A stretch of 64,000 nt of DNA, from contig NC_135178.1 of the NCBI RefSeq assembly GCF_041146795.1, positions 4,718,844 through 4,782,843 on the forward strand. Direction: 5' to 3'. Every line of letters begins with the position of its first letter. The first letter of the stretch is position 1. The notes beneath the pieces were generated by a model, which was not told the origin of the DNA, did not search any database, and saw only the letters and a program-made list of their open reading frames with translations. The DNA is from Maylandia zebra (Eukaryota; Chordata; Actinopteri; Cichliformes; Cichlidae). Shown here piece after piece: positions 35,401-47,095 of this stretch. Made by a program: the position numbers and the translations under genes.

Positions 35401-38322
35401 TGGTTAAATAAGATACTCGACCATTTATTAAATGTACAGAAATACTGTTCAAAATTCACACAAGAAGGTGTCAAACAACAAATCCTCAGTCCAAATGTAA
35501 ACAAAACGGTTGCCCCATCATCATGTAGAAAGCTTTAGGAATGACAGTTTTCATTCTCTAAGATGGATTAACAGCGCTCATGATTCGAACCCAATCACTG
35601 ACAGCTGAGCGTCAGCGTCATCCGATGCCGTCGACAGCTCGGAAATGATCACGCCTTTGTAAACATTAGAACTGATGGGTACCTTGAATTGCAGTGGACT
35701 AGTAAAGCTGCTGAAGACTCATTTTCACTAGCTTTTAGACTGTGCACATATATCCATCAAGTGCTGTTAAAGAGTTAAGACTGTGGCCTTGAGAATAGAT
35801 ACAGTGCTGCAAAATTACAGTGATTGAAAGAAAAGGGAAATATAAACCCATCACAGAACATCAGAGCTTTACTTTATAAACATTTTACAGAATATACTAA
35901 TTTAATCGATCAAAATGACCTCATGGATGGCTCTTTGAAGTGGACAATGAAATGCAATCACTTTAGCTAGAAATCAGGACAACACAAAAGTCTGAAGCAT
36001 CGAAGACAATTGTTTAAAAAAGAACAAACATCTGAGACCATTCAATTTTTTTTGCTTTTTGTGTTTTTTGTTTGTTTGTTTTTTACCTCAACCTTATTTA
36101 CAGAAATACAAACCTCATATCAAATGCAACCAAATTACAAGAGTTTAGTAAATTTACCAAAAACACTTCATCTCCAGTGGTACGGCACAGGTCGACTCAC
36201 ACACTCGGATCTAAAAATGTGCTTGCCTAACCATGTCTTGTGAAAGCGGGGGGATGTTTCCAAAGGGGAGCACGACTGACTAGCACACCGGCAGGAGCTG
36301 GGACAGAGGCATTAGCTGCGTCTGTAAACAATTAGGTCATGATCGGCATTGGACCTCAGTTAGCAAACCACACATGGATGTATCGGTTCGCCTTACTGCT
36401 GACAAGCAAAGACAACATTCCTCTGTAGCTGCTCTAACACTGTTACAGCTCTATCTGCGATCCATTTCTATTTCCGTATCTACGTAACGGCTGCCAGTTG
36501 GGTCGGAATACTACAGAAATCCAACACGGCACCCAGCTCCAAATTAGATTTCCAGAAGGATCCTGCACTGCTTATTAAATCATTTTGTACAAATGGCTGA
36601 ATCTGTCTTGATGTGCGTATCACAACAGTTGGCACAGCACGCCAACAAACACCGGAGCCTTTTCTTCACCTTTACTCCATCACTAACCATGTGGTGGTTT
36701 CATATAAATTATTACAATCAATAACAATATGTTAACATTCAATAAAAAGGAAAAAGTGTGTCCTATATGTTACTATAAATGAAACCCTCTGACAGCTGAG
36801 CTGGGAATATGGCTGAATGATAAAAAGCTGAATTATCAAATCTCCCCCAGCAGAACTTCAAGCTTTTCTGAAACATACCCCCTTTATTAGATTCATCAGG
36901 TCGGATCCCCCTTTTGCCTTTCATCGTAGCACAGATTCAACAAGGTGCTCTCAGAGAATTTGGTCCATATTGACATGATAGCATCACACTGTTGCTGTAG
37001 ATTTGGCACGTCCATGACTACTCTCTTGTTTCTCTACATCCCAGAGGTGTTCTTTTGGATTGAGCTCTGGTGAATGTGGAGGTCATTTGAGTACAGTGAA
37101 CCTAGAGTTTCTAAAATCCTCACACTAGCCTTTCTGGCACACAACAAACATGACACTTTCAATTTATTAAATCACCTTTCTTTCCATTCTGAAGCTCAGT
37201 TTGAACACACAGAGGCTGCCTCGATTATGCCATGCGAGTGGCTAATATGATCTGGGTTCATGAGCAAATGAATAAGTGTACCTAATAAACTGGACAGTGA
37301 GTGTACACTACACTATATATAAAAAACTGGTATTGCCAAAATAAACACAGTCAAAGGTTTAAATAATGAGGCAAAGTTATGGAAAAGTAATCAGTTTAGG
37401 GCAGAGGTTCAGCATTCACACAGCTCTAAATGCTTTGCTCCCAAAGGTTTTTTGTACTATTTTGCTCGACTGACATCATCTCGACAAGGTTTTCCTTATT
37501 TGGTCACCTTAGGCACAGATAGAACTGTGGCTCTTAAAAATGGCTTGCTTCAAACAGACGGAGTGTGACTCGTAAAAGACAAATAAAGGATGTGTTCAAC
37601 AATGACACTCTAGCAGTGTTACAGAAAAATATTATGAAGTTAAAAATGAGTTAACAGATGTTGGCTGTCACCAATTGCCTTTCTTAAGGCCTCGAAGGAA
37701 GCGAGGGGTCTTTAATTCATGCAGAATGACTTCACTTCTTTGGGACATAACAGGTCAGACTGACTTATGGACCGACGTGTGCTGTGAAAGACTTCCGCGA
37801 CAGAGTGACGCGCTATTACCTGGCTCGCAAAGAGACTTTGCCCCACATTAGCATACTGCTGCTGAAATAAATGTGACGCAAGTAGAAGATAAAATCCCCA
37901 ATTTTTTGCTGTTCGGTGACGTCATTCATCTGTACTCGAATAAACATTCAGTGATTCAAAATAAAGCAACACAACAGCAAGAAATGAGCCAAAAGGTCCC
38001 TGCTATGGTGTTATTACACATTAATAAAAATGGCTGCGTGCACCTACTAACCTCTATTTAAAAAAAACTTTTAAATATGGCTGCATTTTATACAATTAGA
38101 CAGAGAAAAGGTGTTTGATAAAAGAGGCCCAATGTTTGGTCATGTGCTAAGAGGAATTAAGAGCAAGACTGCATGAGCTGGAGAATATGTACACAGTGAA
38201 TGTGAGAGCTGGTCTGGAGGCAGGAAAAAAAAGAAGAAAAAAAAAGGGCTGCTTCTCATACTACACACACCTCCCTAAATGCCATCTGTGTCTCACTTGG
38301 ACACACGGCTTCTCACTCACAC
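35401..38322 (-). other. ASPHD2 3'UTR and downstream (extent uncertain)
   Basis: No ORF with family signal lies here. Reverse AATAAA sites at 36893-36898 and 35424-35429 are candidate ends, giving a 3'UTR of 1.4 or 2.9 kb. The first lies in a transposon fragment (36885-37305), so the distal one may be the real end. Confidence 0.4.
36885..37305 (-). mobile_element. Deleted Tcb1-like element (MITE-like)
   Basis: Antisense to transposase, the order is a CCCCTTTTGCC...GATTCAACAAGGTGCT start, TGGTCCATATTGACATGATA, CCATTTGAGTACAGTGAACC, then a jump to the opposite end with GTACCTAATAAACTGGACAG. These are phrases of the same Tcb1-like family as 26885-27850. More than half of the element is missing. 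Confidence 0.7.
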
Positions 38323-40054
38323 CTATTTCCCCTCCCTGTCCTCTAAACGGCCCGGTGTAAAAATGTAGTCCAAAGCCTGTCTCTCAGCGGCGGCCACGTT
38401 GGGGTGCCACAGGTCCACCATGAAAACCACCCTGGGGCCGTCCTCCTGGCTCCCTGCGTGCATAAAAACAAAATCGATGTTGTGAACTTAAATCTATAAC
38501 AGACTCGCATTAAAAGGCTCTACATCTACCTTAGCTGCTGGATTGAATTAGGCCAATCCTCTTTTAGAATAAATAAAATGACACAGCCTAAGCCAAGATT
38601 GAATTTTAATGCCTTCTTACCCTCGTGGAAAGCCCTGTGAAGGAAGGAGTCGTCGAAAAGCAAACAGCTGCCCTCAGACCAGCACTGCGGCTCTCCACCA
38701 ACCACAAGTTCACAGGAAGGGGGCACTCTGAGACCTGTCGAGAAAAAGACAAAAAAACAACAAAGTAATAAACGAGCCAATGTGTCGTTATAATAGTTCA
38801 AAAATAAATGCACTTAAAACATTTGTTTTGTTTGGATTCTACTGCGCAGGTGGCCTAATGCACAGGTCATAAAGGGCCCTGTGTCATTACAGCACGCTGC
38901 TCTAAACGCTCTCACTAAAATGACTGCATACGTAACGATAAACGTGACTGTTTAGAGCCATCTCACAGGGTACAGATGGAAAGGGAATCAAAGCTCAGCT
39001 GCATGAAAACATTTTCTAGCATAACACGACATTTTAGCCTTTTGCCTCCATGACTCAAGAGAATTCAGGTTTTCAAGAGCAGCTGATTCTCTGCGTTGTT
39101 CCTTATAAATACACTGAAATCATCTGCTGTTGCATTGGCTTAAAATTCACACTGAGACTCATTAGTTCCAGTTCAGTGAACTCTCTTACCCAGGTGGCAT
39201 CGGAGCCTGACATTTGTCGGGCCGTAATGCTCGGTGATGAGCGCCCCGGGAGTCAGTACTGAGAAGCAGGCGTTCCCAAACACGTTGTTGGAGATGAAGG
39301 TGCGCAGCTGGCCCAGCACCCTCCAGGCTCGGGGACATCTCCTGACATTTAGAACCAGAGGGGTGCCTTGGTTGACCAGGTAGTAGGTCCACCACTGCCC
39401 GCGAGGAGTATTGTTGGCCTTCCACCCCGGCGGGAGGGAGGAGCCGCTGCGACCCGGAGGCTGGTGGTAGATGCTCTCGAACTCAGCCAGGAGTGCAGGG
39501 AAGCTCTGCTCAAGCAGCTCCACGTCATGTCTCTGCACTTCCCTGGAGAAGAAAGGCGCTGACGGCAGGTCGGGCAGGAAGAAGACCTCTGGCCGCTGGA
39601 TGGTCGGTCGGCTGTTAAGGTACCGGCCTTGATCACGGACTCCTTTGTGCACCCTGCCCATCCCTGACCAGGTGTAGCGCTTGGCGTATTCCTGCAGGCT
39701 GTGATAGAGCCTCTGGTTCAGGCTCTCTCCAGCGCTGGTGCAGCGGAAGCACTCTGACGACTGACAGAAAGCAAAGCCGTTCTGCTCCTCCAGCATGGAT
39801 CCGTGCTTTCCCTTCCCCCTGCTACGACAGTCTGAACTCATGAAGCCCCCCACCACACCTCCAATCCGTCCCGTGCCAGCTAGATACCTCCCACGCAGAG
39901 GGCTAGAGCCATGCTCCCGGCCCACCCGATAACAGTACCACATAAACAGCAGCAGCACACACATGGCTATGGCAAAAGCACAGATCTCACACTCCCTTAT
40001 AGACTGCATCCCTCCAGCCACCATCTCCCTCACACTCTCTAGTGACCACTCCAT
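38323..40054 (-). CDS. asphd2: ASPHD2, aspartate beta-hydroxylase domain protein 2 (369 aa)
   Basis: Coding exons on the minus strand are 39190-40054, 38621-38734 and 38323-38453. They total 1110 bases, 370 codons with TAG, the same length as I recall for human ASPHD2. The ATG at 40054 ([11 protein letters not shown]) is the first in-frame ATG, because the codon that opens the frame at 40168 is GTG. One membrane segment ([19 protein letters not shown], about residues 25-43) is followed by [28 protein letters not shown] and the hydroxylase domain with [55 protein letters not shown] and [10 protein letters not shown]. The His of EHYGPTN and the first His of FLHRAFHEG match the two iron ligands of aspartyl/asparaginyl beta-hydroxylases. 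It is a type II membrane protein, probably in the ER. Substrates are not established. Confidence 0.97.
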
Positions 40055-40668
40055 TCTGGCTCGTTTCTGGGTTGCTGAATCGGTAGGAAACGCAAAACGA
40101 TGATGGGGAAGGATCAGTGAATGTGTCTTTTCTTGATTGTGATTGAAAGGTGGCCGTAAACCACACACACACTCACACGCGGGGCCACGGGTCTAGTGTC
40201 AAGCAGCTCTTATCGCCCCTCCATGATGGAAACAGTCTGCTGATTCAATCTGACACGCTCGCTCTTCAGGCCCAACATTTCAGCACTTTGCAGCGAGTGA
40301 AGGTTTCTCGTTGCATGATGTCTGGCCGTGTGGTATTTCTGCTGCTGCCTCTCCTGCTCTTTCAGACAAATGCAGACAGACACCACGCCTTAGGGTTATC
40401 AGTTCTCTGGAAAACAAAGACAGAAGGGAGAGAAAAGGGGGGCCATGAGAAGACAGGAGGGTATAGAATTCACAGCAGGAGGACGGTGCCATCAGTGCGC
40501 CAAACTCTGTTTACGGTGTGACGTGGGACTCGTTACACTTTGCTTTGTATCTGTGTGAGACACACCTGCCTCTCTGACAAAAACTTACCATCCTGGATCC
40601 ACCACATGTTAAACACAGCTGCTGGAAGTCACCCACACACTGTTGACTTCAAAACAACTGCACCCCAT

Positions 40669-40670
<2 letters not shown>

Positions 40671-40718
<48 letters not shown>
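40671..40718. repeat. (CA)n microsatellite
   Basis: About 24 uninterrupted CA units. Confidence 0.96.
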
Positions 40719-40719
<1 letters not shown>

Positions 40720-42608
40720 GAACACAATTTTGAATTCAGCCTTACACACACACCCACACACCCCTGTTCTCCTCTCTATAAAATCATGAGTCATGGGTAC
40801 ATCGCTGCATTTAATTCAAATTTCTCCCCTTTTCTATTTTTTTGCGCATGCACACACACGCACGCGCTCGGAAGAGTGAATTATATAAACGTAAACAGTT
40901 GCTGATACCCACCCACATTTATAATTTGGCATTCATAGGTTGCTCAGCAGGAGCTGCATAAATGGATCCTCGGGGGGAGGAAGGAGAAGGGGGAGCGGGT
41001 TCTAGTCTGTGGAATCGTATGCTGAGTATATAACAATAATAAAAAGGCTGGATTACATGAGTATGATTATATAATGATAATGGGACCGGCAGCCAGAATG
41101 CGAGGAGTGCAATGCGTCAACTGTGATCAGAACTCCAGTCTGCGCTCTCACCAAAAATGGTCGGGTAATCCTGCTCCAACAGATCCTCCCCTACATCCTG
41201 TCTGACACCATCAAGACGCCCCCACACCCCCCTACACACGCACACAGACAAACACTCGCTGCTTTTAGGACACACTGACCACCAAACCCTGCCGAGGAGA
41301 GCGATATAAAACGCTCATTCTTCCAAACACTCCACTGTTTGAATGTAATCCGAGCACTCACGGATGCTGCCACCGGGATCGAGCTGTCTACAAACTGATG
41401 CCCAAAATATTGATGAGCTGTAACGTTCCACAAGGCTCGGTAAACAAGCAGAACTAAGGTCACGTTTCCTCCCCTCTACCTGAGTGTCTGAGGCGGGTTT
41501 CAGATTCATACCTACTCAACATTCATGACTGTGGGCATGTCGAAGAGACCGGCGCACAGGTGTTTCTCCAGGCGAAGCTGCGCACCACTGCAGTGCACAC
41601 GGCAGACGGATATCACTCGCCAACATCACAGGAAACAGCTCCAAAATGCACAAAAGAAGTCGTGACTGGAACCAACAACAGAAAATAAGAAAGAAACAGA
41701 AATGAGAAGCTGTTCTACCGACAGGAGGAATCTTTGTCTGGCTGTCTGTGGAGGACGGCAGCGGAGGACAGGCTTCAGATAATATTGATGTAAATACTAA
41801 AAGCTCCACCAGGGAAGCCACCCAACACAGAAAGGAAAGGAATACCCACCAATATTTCCGGTTATGACTTTCAAAGTAAAAGTCTAAAATTGTAAGCGGA
41901 GGAGGGCAGACTTTCAGTCGTAGATTCTGCTGTAAAACTGTCCCTAAACAAATAACAACAACAACAACAACAATTATTATTATTATGATAAGAGCTTCCT
42001 CATTAACCACACACTAACCTTTGTGCATAAAATTGTGTTAGCTATGTAAGATTTCAATAAATTCATTTAGGGTCTTGGCATTTTCCTCACAATGTTAAGA
42101 AAAGTAATAATTCCGAAAAAAGTAATAAATTACCGTGGCAGTAAAAGTAATATATGGGAACACCATTAACAAATGTCTTGAGATTCCATTTACTGTAGTC
42201 AGTTATTTTACTTTGAAAGAAAAACTGCCTTCCCTCTGATTTTGGTCTCTTGATTATTTTTACTTGATGGAGCTCTTCCGCATGTCTCATGGCTCGCCCA
42301 TCGACTGCTGTTTAACATTTCTGGAGACATCATTTCCCAAAATGCATTGCAACTTGCCCTGATTTCACCCACAGCAGTCACAAAGCAATAGTTTGCTGGT
42401 TATAGTTTATGACAGTGCACATCAAACAACCTTTCCTGGAAGGATTCAACTCACAATCTTAAAAATTTGAGCATTTTTATTTTCTTTGAAGTCACTTTGT
42501 CGCTATGTAAATGTGTATATATGTACTCGCATTCAAGGGGTTCCAAAGTGTTTTCTTTAAACAGGACATCTGACAAACACTGACAAAAAGAAAAAAAAAA
42601 TTAACAGT

Positions 42609-43390
42609 ACAGTTAGGCCCATATATATATTTGGACACTGACACAAGTTTAGTTTAGTTTTTTTTTAACCTGTTTACTGAAACATATGTTTTTTATAAGA
42701 GACCAAAGGTATTTGGACAATTGGCTCAAAGGCTATTTCACGGGCAGGTTTGGGTAATTCCTTCATTATGTCATTGTCAGTTAAGCAGATAAAAGGCTTG
42801 GAGTTGGTTTAAGGTGTGGTGCTTACATTTGGAAGATTGTGCTGTGAACAAACAACATGCAGTCAAAGGTGCGCTCAATGCAGGTGAAACAAGCCATACT
42901 TAAGCTGCAAAAACAGAAAAAACCCATTCAAGAAATTGCTACAATATTAGGGGTGGCAAAATCTATAGTTTGGTCCATCCTGTGAAATACAGAAAAAAAC
43001 GGATGAACTCAGCAACACAAAGAGACTGGGATGCATACTGTGTGCTCAAATGCAATCAAACTGATTGGGCAGTGTTTCATAATACAGATGGACAATGACG
43101 CAAAACATACAGCCAAAGCAGCCCAACAGTTTATTAAAGCAAAGAAGGTGAATATTCTTGAATGGCCAACCTGATCGTAACCCAACTGAGCATGCATTTC
43201 ACTTGTTGAAGACTAAATTTCAGACAGAAAGGCCCACAAACAGAAACTGAAAGCTGCTGCGGTAAAGGCTTCAGGCTGTCATTGCCCGCAAAGTGCACCT
43301 AAGTTCTTTATTTTAAATTCATTATGGTAATCTACAGAACCAAAATTAGTAAAAAGTTGTCTCTGTCTAAATATTTATGGACCTAACCAT
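42609..43390 (+). mobile_element. Tc1/mariner-like element with imperfect terminal inverted repeats
   Basis: The left end ACAGTTAGGCCCATATATAT and the right end, whose reverse complement begins ATATGGTTAGGTCCATAAAT, are imperfect inverted repeats of about 35 bases. Inside are remnants reading KQAILKLQKQKKPIQEIATI (helix-turn-helix region) and MDNDAKHTAKAAQQFIKAK with NILEWP (catalytic-domain region). At 0.8 kb it is about half the normal length and frame-broken. Confidence 0.75.
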
Positions 43391-43900
43391 ATTTGCATAT
43401 TTAACAATATCCAGAGCACCTTTAAGCTAGAATCACTGCTATGGTTGTTTTGACTCAGCCAAACAGTTAATTTGTGGTTTACATCCATGTCTGTGCACTC
43501 ATGATACAGTATACATATGCAGTCAGTTATGTCCAAAAACACACCTTTGATTACAGAATTGCATTCACGTCATGAATGAATCCGAGTGAACATTTGTCCT
43601 AGATTACGGTACCACTGTCGATTCTTTACCTTACGATATAATGCGCTCTGAGACAAGAACTGTTGATTGTTAAGTGGTGCTATATGAATAAAACTGAACA
43701 GATCTAAAGAAGGTGTTCCTGAAATTTAAGTTTATTAGAACAGGACATATAATAAATAAAACACCGAATAAAACATGAGCAAAGTACAATTAGAAGTGCT
43801 TATTCTGATGGAAACATTAGAACTGTAGACAGCAGCTAAGTCAATAAGGATCTGTGTACACACTCCTCCTATGTCCAAAAATCCCCAGAAGTGGCATCGC

Positions 43901-44510
43901 TTGAATAGAATAGAATAGAAGAATAGAATAGCTTTTATTGTCACTGTTACAGGAACAATGAAAGGCTGTTTGGCATTTCTCCAAGTGTGTGAAGTACACA
44001 ATAGCATAAGTATTTACACAATCACACACAAATTTACATTTACACAAGAAAGATATGTACAGGTTATACCTGCAAACATACGGATACACCCATACAAACA
44101 TACATACATATGTGTATATATACATGTATGCATGCGTACATACATGCACACACATATTTCCACATACACGCTTACATATATATATACATATAAATACATG
44201 CCATCTATTGAGAGGTGCATTGAGAGGTGCAGTGTGATCAGTGATATTGCACATCAAGTGGGGGGGTGCTGTTGCAACTATACTAAATAAGGCTATAATA
44301 AATACAGTTTAAAGAGGTAAGGATGTTGGTTGCATTGAAGTATAAATAGAAATACGGTTTATAAATAAGGTGTAATGTCCATGAATGTTGTAAGTGCAGT
44401 TATCCTCCAATCAGGGTGGAGGTAGGGCATATTGAGTGCCATAGTTCAAAATCCTCAGTGCCACTATTTTCTCTGCTGTCTTCAAGATGCTCGCAGCTGT
44501 TTAATTTTAG
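43901..44510 (-). mobile_element. Rex1-like LINE 3' fragment
   Basis: It begins with an AGAATAGAAT-type tandem run and CTTTTATTGTCACTG, the same layout as the 3' end of the Rex1 element at 58915. The following AT-rich sequence resembles its 3'UTR. No coding part remains. Confidence 0.5.
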
Positions 44511-45178
44511 GTAGGGGAGAAAAGTTTGACATATTTCACGACCATTAAATGTTAGAGAAATCTCTGAAAACCAGGTCACGGTTACTTCCTGAGCAAAAAC
44601 CTCTGCTTGTGCAGGAAGACAAAACTGCTAAGTGGCACCAGCTGAAGAGCAAGCATTGAATTGAGACGCTGTGTGTGTGTACAGTGCACACTCTTGTTCT
44701 TGGTACCTCTCTTCATGTACCAGTGTGACAAAGTCCAGAATGGAGCCTTCAATGTCACCCCATCAAGTTCCACCTGAGCTTTACAGAAAATAAACTCAAC
44801 TTTTCCTTCGTTTGAAGTTTTTCAGTTCATCCAAGAACCTCAGCAGTTTCTGTTAACATGTTGCTGTTATGCTCCTCCATCTCAACAACTGAGCCTGGTC
44901 AGGATGTCTTTAGAGGGAAAAGACAAAAAGGAACAAAAGGATTTTTTTGAAAGTTTTTTGTTGTTGTTGCTGTTGTTTACTTTAAAGCAAATAAATAAAT
45001 AAATAAATAAATAAAATGAAGAAAAATGCAAAGTTTAATACTGAGAAAACTGAGGTAGAAAATAACTGAAGAATAAATTGATGTAATCGATTTGTATACT
45101 TTACCATTAAAAGAAAGAAGTTTTTAGGTGCAAGAAAAGGCGTTGCCTGCCAGAGTCTCTCCATGGGAGATACTGAGA

Positions 45179-45180
<2 letters not shown>
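44511..45180. other. Spacer
   Basis: AT-rich sequence with a short (AAAT)n run near 44988-45015. Nothing else is seen. Confidence 0.6.
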
Positions 45181-45211
<31 letters not shown>

Positions 45212-46610
45212 CTTTATTTATATAGCACCTTTCAAGATAAAAATCACAAAGTGCTTCACAGAAGCTGAAACCTAAAAATCAAAATCAACTAAAAGCAAGT
45301 TTAAAAAGATGGGTTTTTAGCTGTTTTTTAAAAGTGACCACTGAGTCCACAGATCTCAGGCTCAAAGGGAGAGAGTTCCACAATCTGGGGGCCACAGTTC
45401 CAAAAGCTTTGTCGCCTTTTGTTTTCAGCCTCGTGTGCTGGACAGCAAGCAAGCCCTGGTCACATGACCTCAGGGACCTGCTGGGTATGTATGGATGCAA
45501 AAGTTCACTTATATATGTTGGTGCTTGTCCATGCAGGGCCCTGAAAGTCAAGGTTAAAACCTTAAACTGGATCCTGAATTTAACGGGGAGCCAGTGCAGC
45601 TGAATCAGCAGGGGTGTGACATGGGAAAACTTGGAGGACTTGGTCAGAAGCTTTGCAGCAGCATTCTGAACAACTTGCAGACGATCCAAAGAGGCTTTAC
45701 ATAAACAAGTAAACAAAGAATTACAGTAGTCCAGACGAGATGAAACAAATGCATGAATGACAATTTCTAATTCGGAGCGCGATACAATGGGACTCAGCTT
45801 AGCAATGTTTCTCAAATGATAAAAACAGGAGCGAACCAAAGATTTTACATGGGCATCCAAAGTCAGAGCTGAGTCAATACTAACACCAAGGCTCCTGATA
45901 GACGGTTTTGCAAATGTAGCAAGTGGACCCAAGTTTTCCATAACACTAGGTACAAAAGTTTTAGGAGCACAAACAAGAACTTCAGTCTTCTCCTCATTTA
46001 GTTGAAGAAAGTTTCCAGCCATCCAACATCTAATGGAGTCTATGCACTTGTGCAAAATTTGTAGCTTGGAAACATCATGGGGCTTAAAGGAGATATATAC
46101 CTGAATATCATCTGCATAGCAGTGATACGAAATGTCCTTAAAAGTGCTCAATAAGTGTTGAAGAGGAAGTAAATACAGTAAGAACAATAAAGGCCCCAAA
46201 ACTGAACCTTGTGGCACACCATAGGCAAGAAAAGTAGAAGAGGAACTGTACTTAGAGGTAGCCACAGAAAAGGATCGTTCATGCAAATAGGATTCAAACC
46301 AGTCCAAAGCAGCCCCTGATATACCCACCCAGTCTCTCAGCCTATCTAGCAGAATATGATGGTCCACAGTATCAAAGGCGGAGGTCAGGTCCAACATCAA
46401 CAGAACGGAGCATTCTCCTGCATCACATCTCATTAAAATGTCGTTGGAGACTCTAAGAAGTGTAGTTTCAGTAGAGTGAGCTCTACGAAAGCCAGATTGG
46501 AATTTATCCAGAATGCTGTATTCATCTAGAACAGCTATAAGCTGCTTAGCCACAACCTTTTCTAAAATCTTAGAAATGAACGGTAAGAAACTCACTGAAA
46601 AAAAATGCTA
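45181..46610 (-). mobile_element. L2-type LINE, 5'-truncated, with an intact reverse-transcriptase frame
   Basis: A continuous 436-residue frame (46595 to 45285, minus strand) covers the reverse-transcriptase domain: GFRRAHSTETTLLRV, DLTSAFDTVDHHILL, GVPQGSVLGPLLFLLYLLPL and the catalytic CYADDIQVY. The usual L2 C-terminus follows (LDYCNSLFTCL, LHWLPVKFRIQFKVL, APRLWNSLPLSLRS). The 3' end is a (TTAC)n tail (45181-45209) after TATATAAATAAAGTTTTACT. The endonuclease and ORF1 parts are absent. The unbroken frame implies recent insertion. Confidence 0.92.
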
Positions 46611-47095
46611 CTAATTCTAATTTTAGTAGTAGTAGTAGATTGTTGTATACAGTTAATGACCCCGCCCCACTGCCACCCCATAAAATAAAACATAATATGT
46701 GTGAGAGATGTGAGATGAGCAAAGCAATGATACCAGAGACTGCTTATGTATAGATCCCTGAGTTATTTCCTTCATCCTTACATGTAGGCCTGCATAAATA
46801 CAAAGGAAGGCAACTATATCATATCTTGAAAACTTAGCTAAACCAGGAAAAGTGCAAATATGTAAATATAGCAAAACAAATAAATAAATGTAAAACTAAT
46901 AAAACTAAATATTTATCTCTAACATACTAGTTATAAATGGACACAGCATTTAAAAAGTACAGTGTTTCCTTGTGATGTAGTAGGTTAGAAATCAGTTGAA
47001 GTTTAATTATACGAGGACAGGACATTAGAGTATACTCAAAACACGAGCAGATGTATGCGTTACCTTCCAGCACTATCCATTATTCATCTGATCAG
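46611..47095. other. Spacer and left flank of the GGT pseudogene
   Basis: From about 47010 the sequence aligns with intron 3 of the intact GGT gene just before its exon 4 (AAACACGAGCA...TTCCAGCACT), so the duplication extends into intron. Confidence 0.6.

Larger units (their letters stand above)
40055..43900. other. ASPHD2 upstream region and spacer
   Basis: The first part probably holds ASPHD2 5'UTR and promoter sequence, although no clear core element is seen. The rest holds a (CA)n tract (40671-40718), a (CAA)n/(TTA)n stretch (41956-41990) and a Tc1-like element with intact ends (42609-43390). I see no gene. Confidence 0.55.

Noticed and set aside
40055-40168. Upstream extension of ASPHD2 to 40168
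   Set aside because: The first codon of the open frame is GTG. The first ATG is 40054, which gives the family length of 369.
43840-44260. Overlapping Tyr/His/Thr-rich ORFs on both strands near 44.1 kb
   Set aside because: They translate an ATACAT-type low-complexity stretch within a LINE 3' fragment.
45181-45209. Short direct repeats as a CRISPR-like array
   Set aside because: They are tandem four-base units at a LINE tail, without spacers, in an animal genome.
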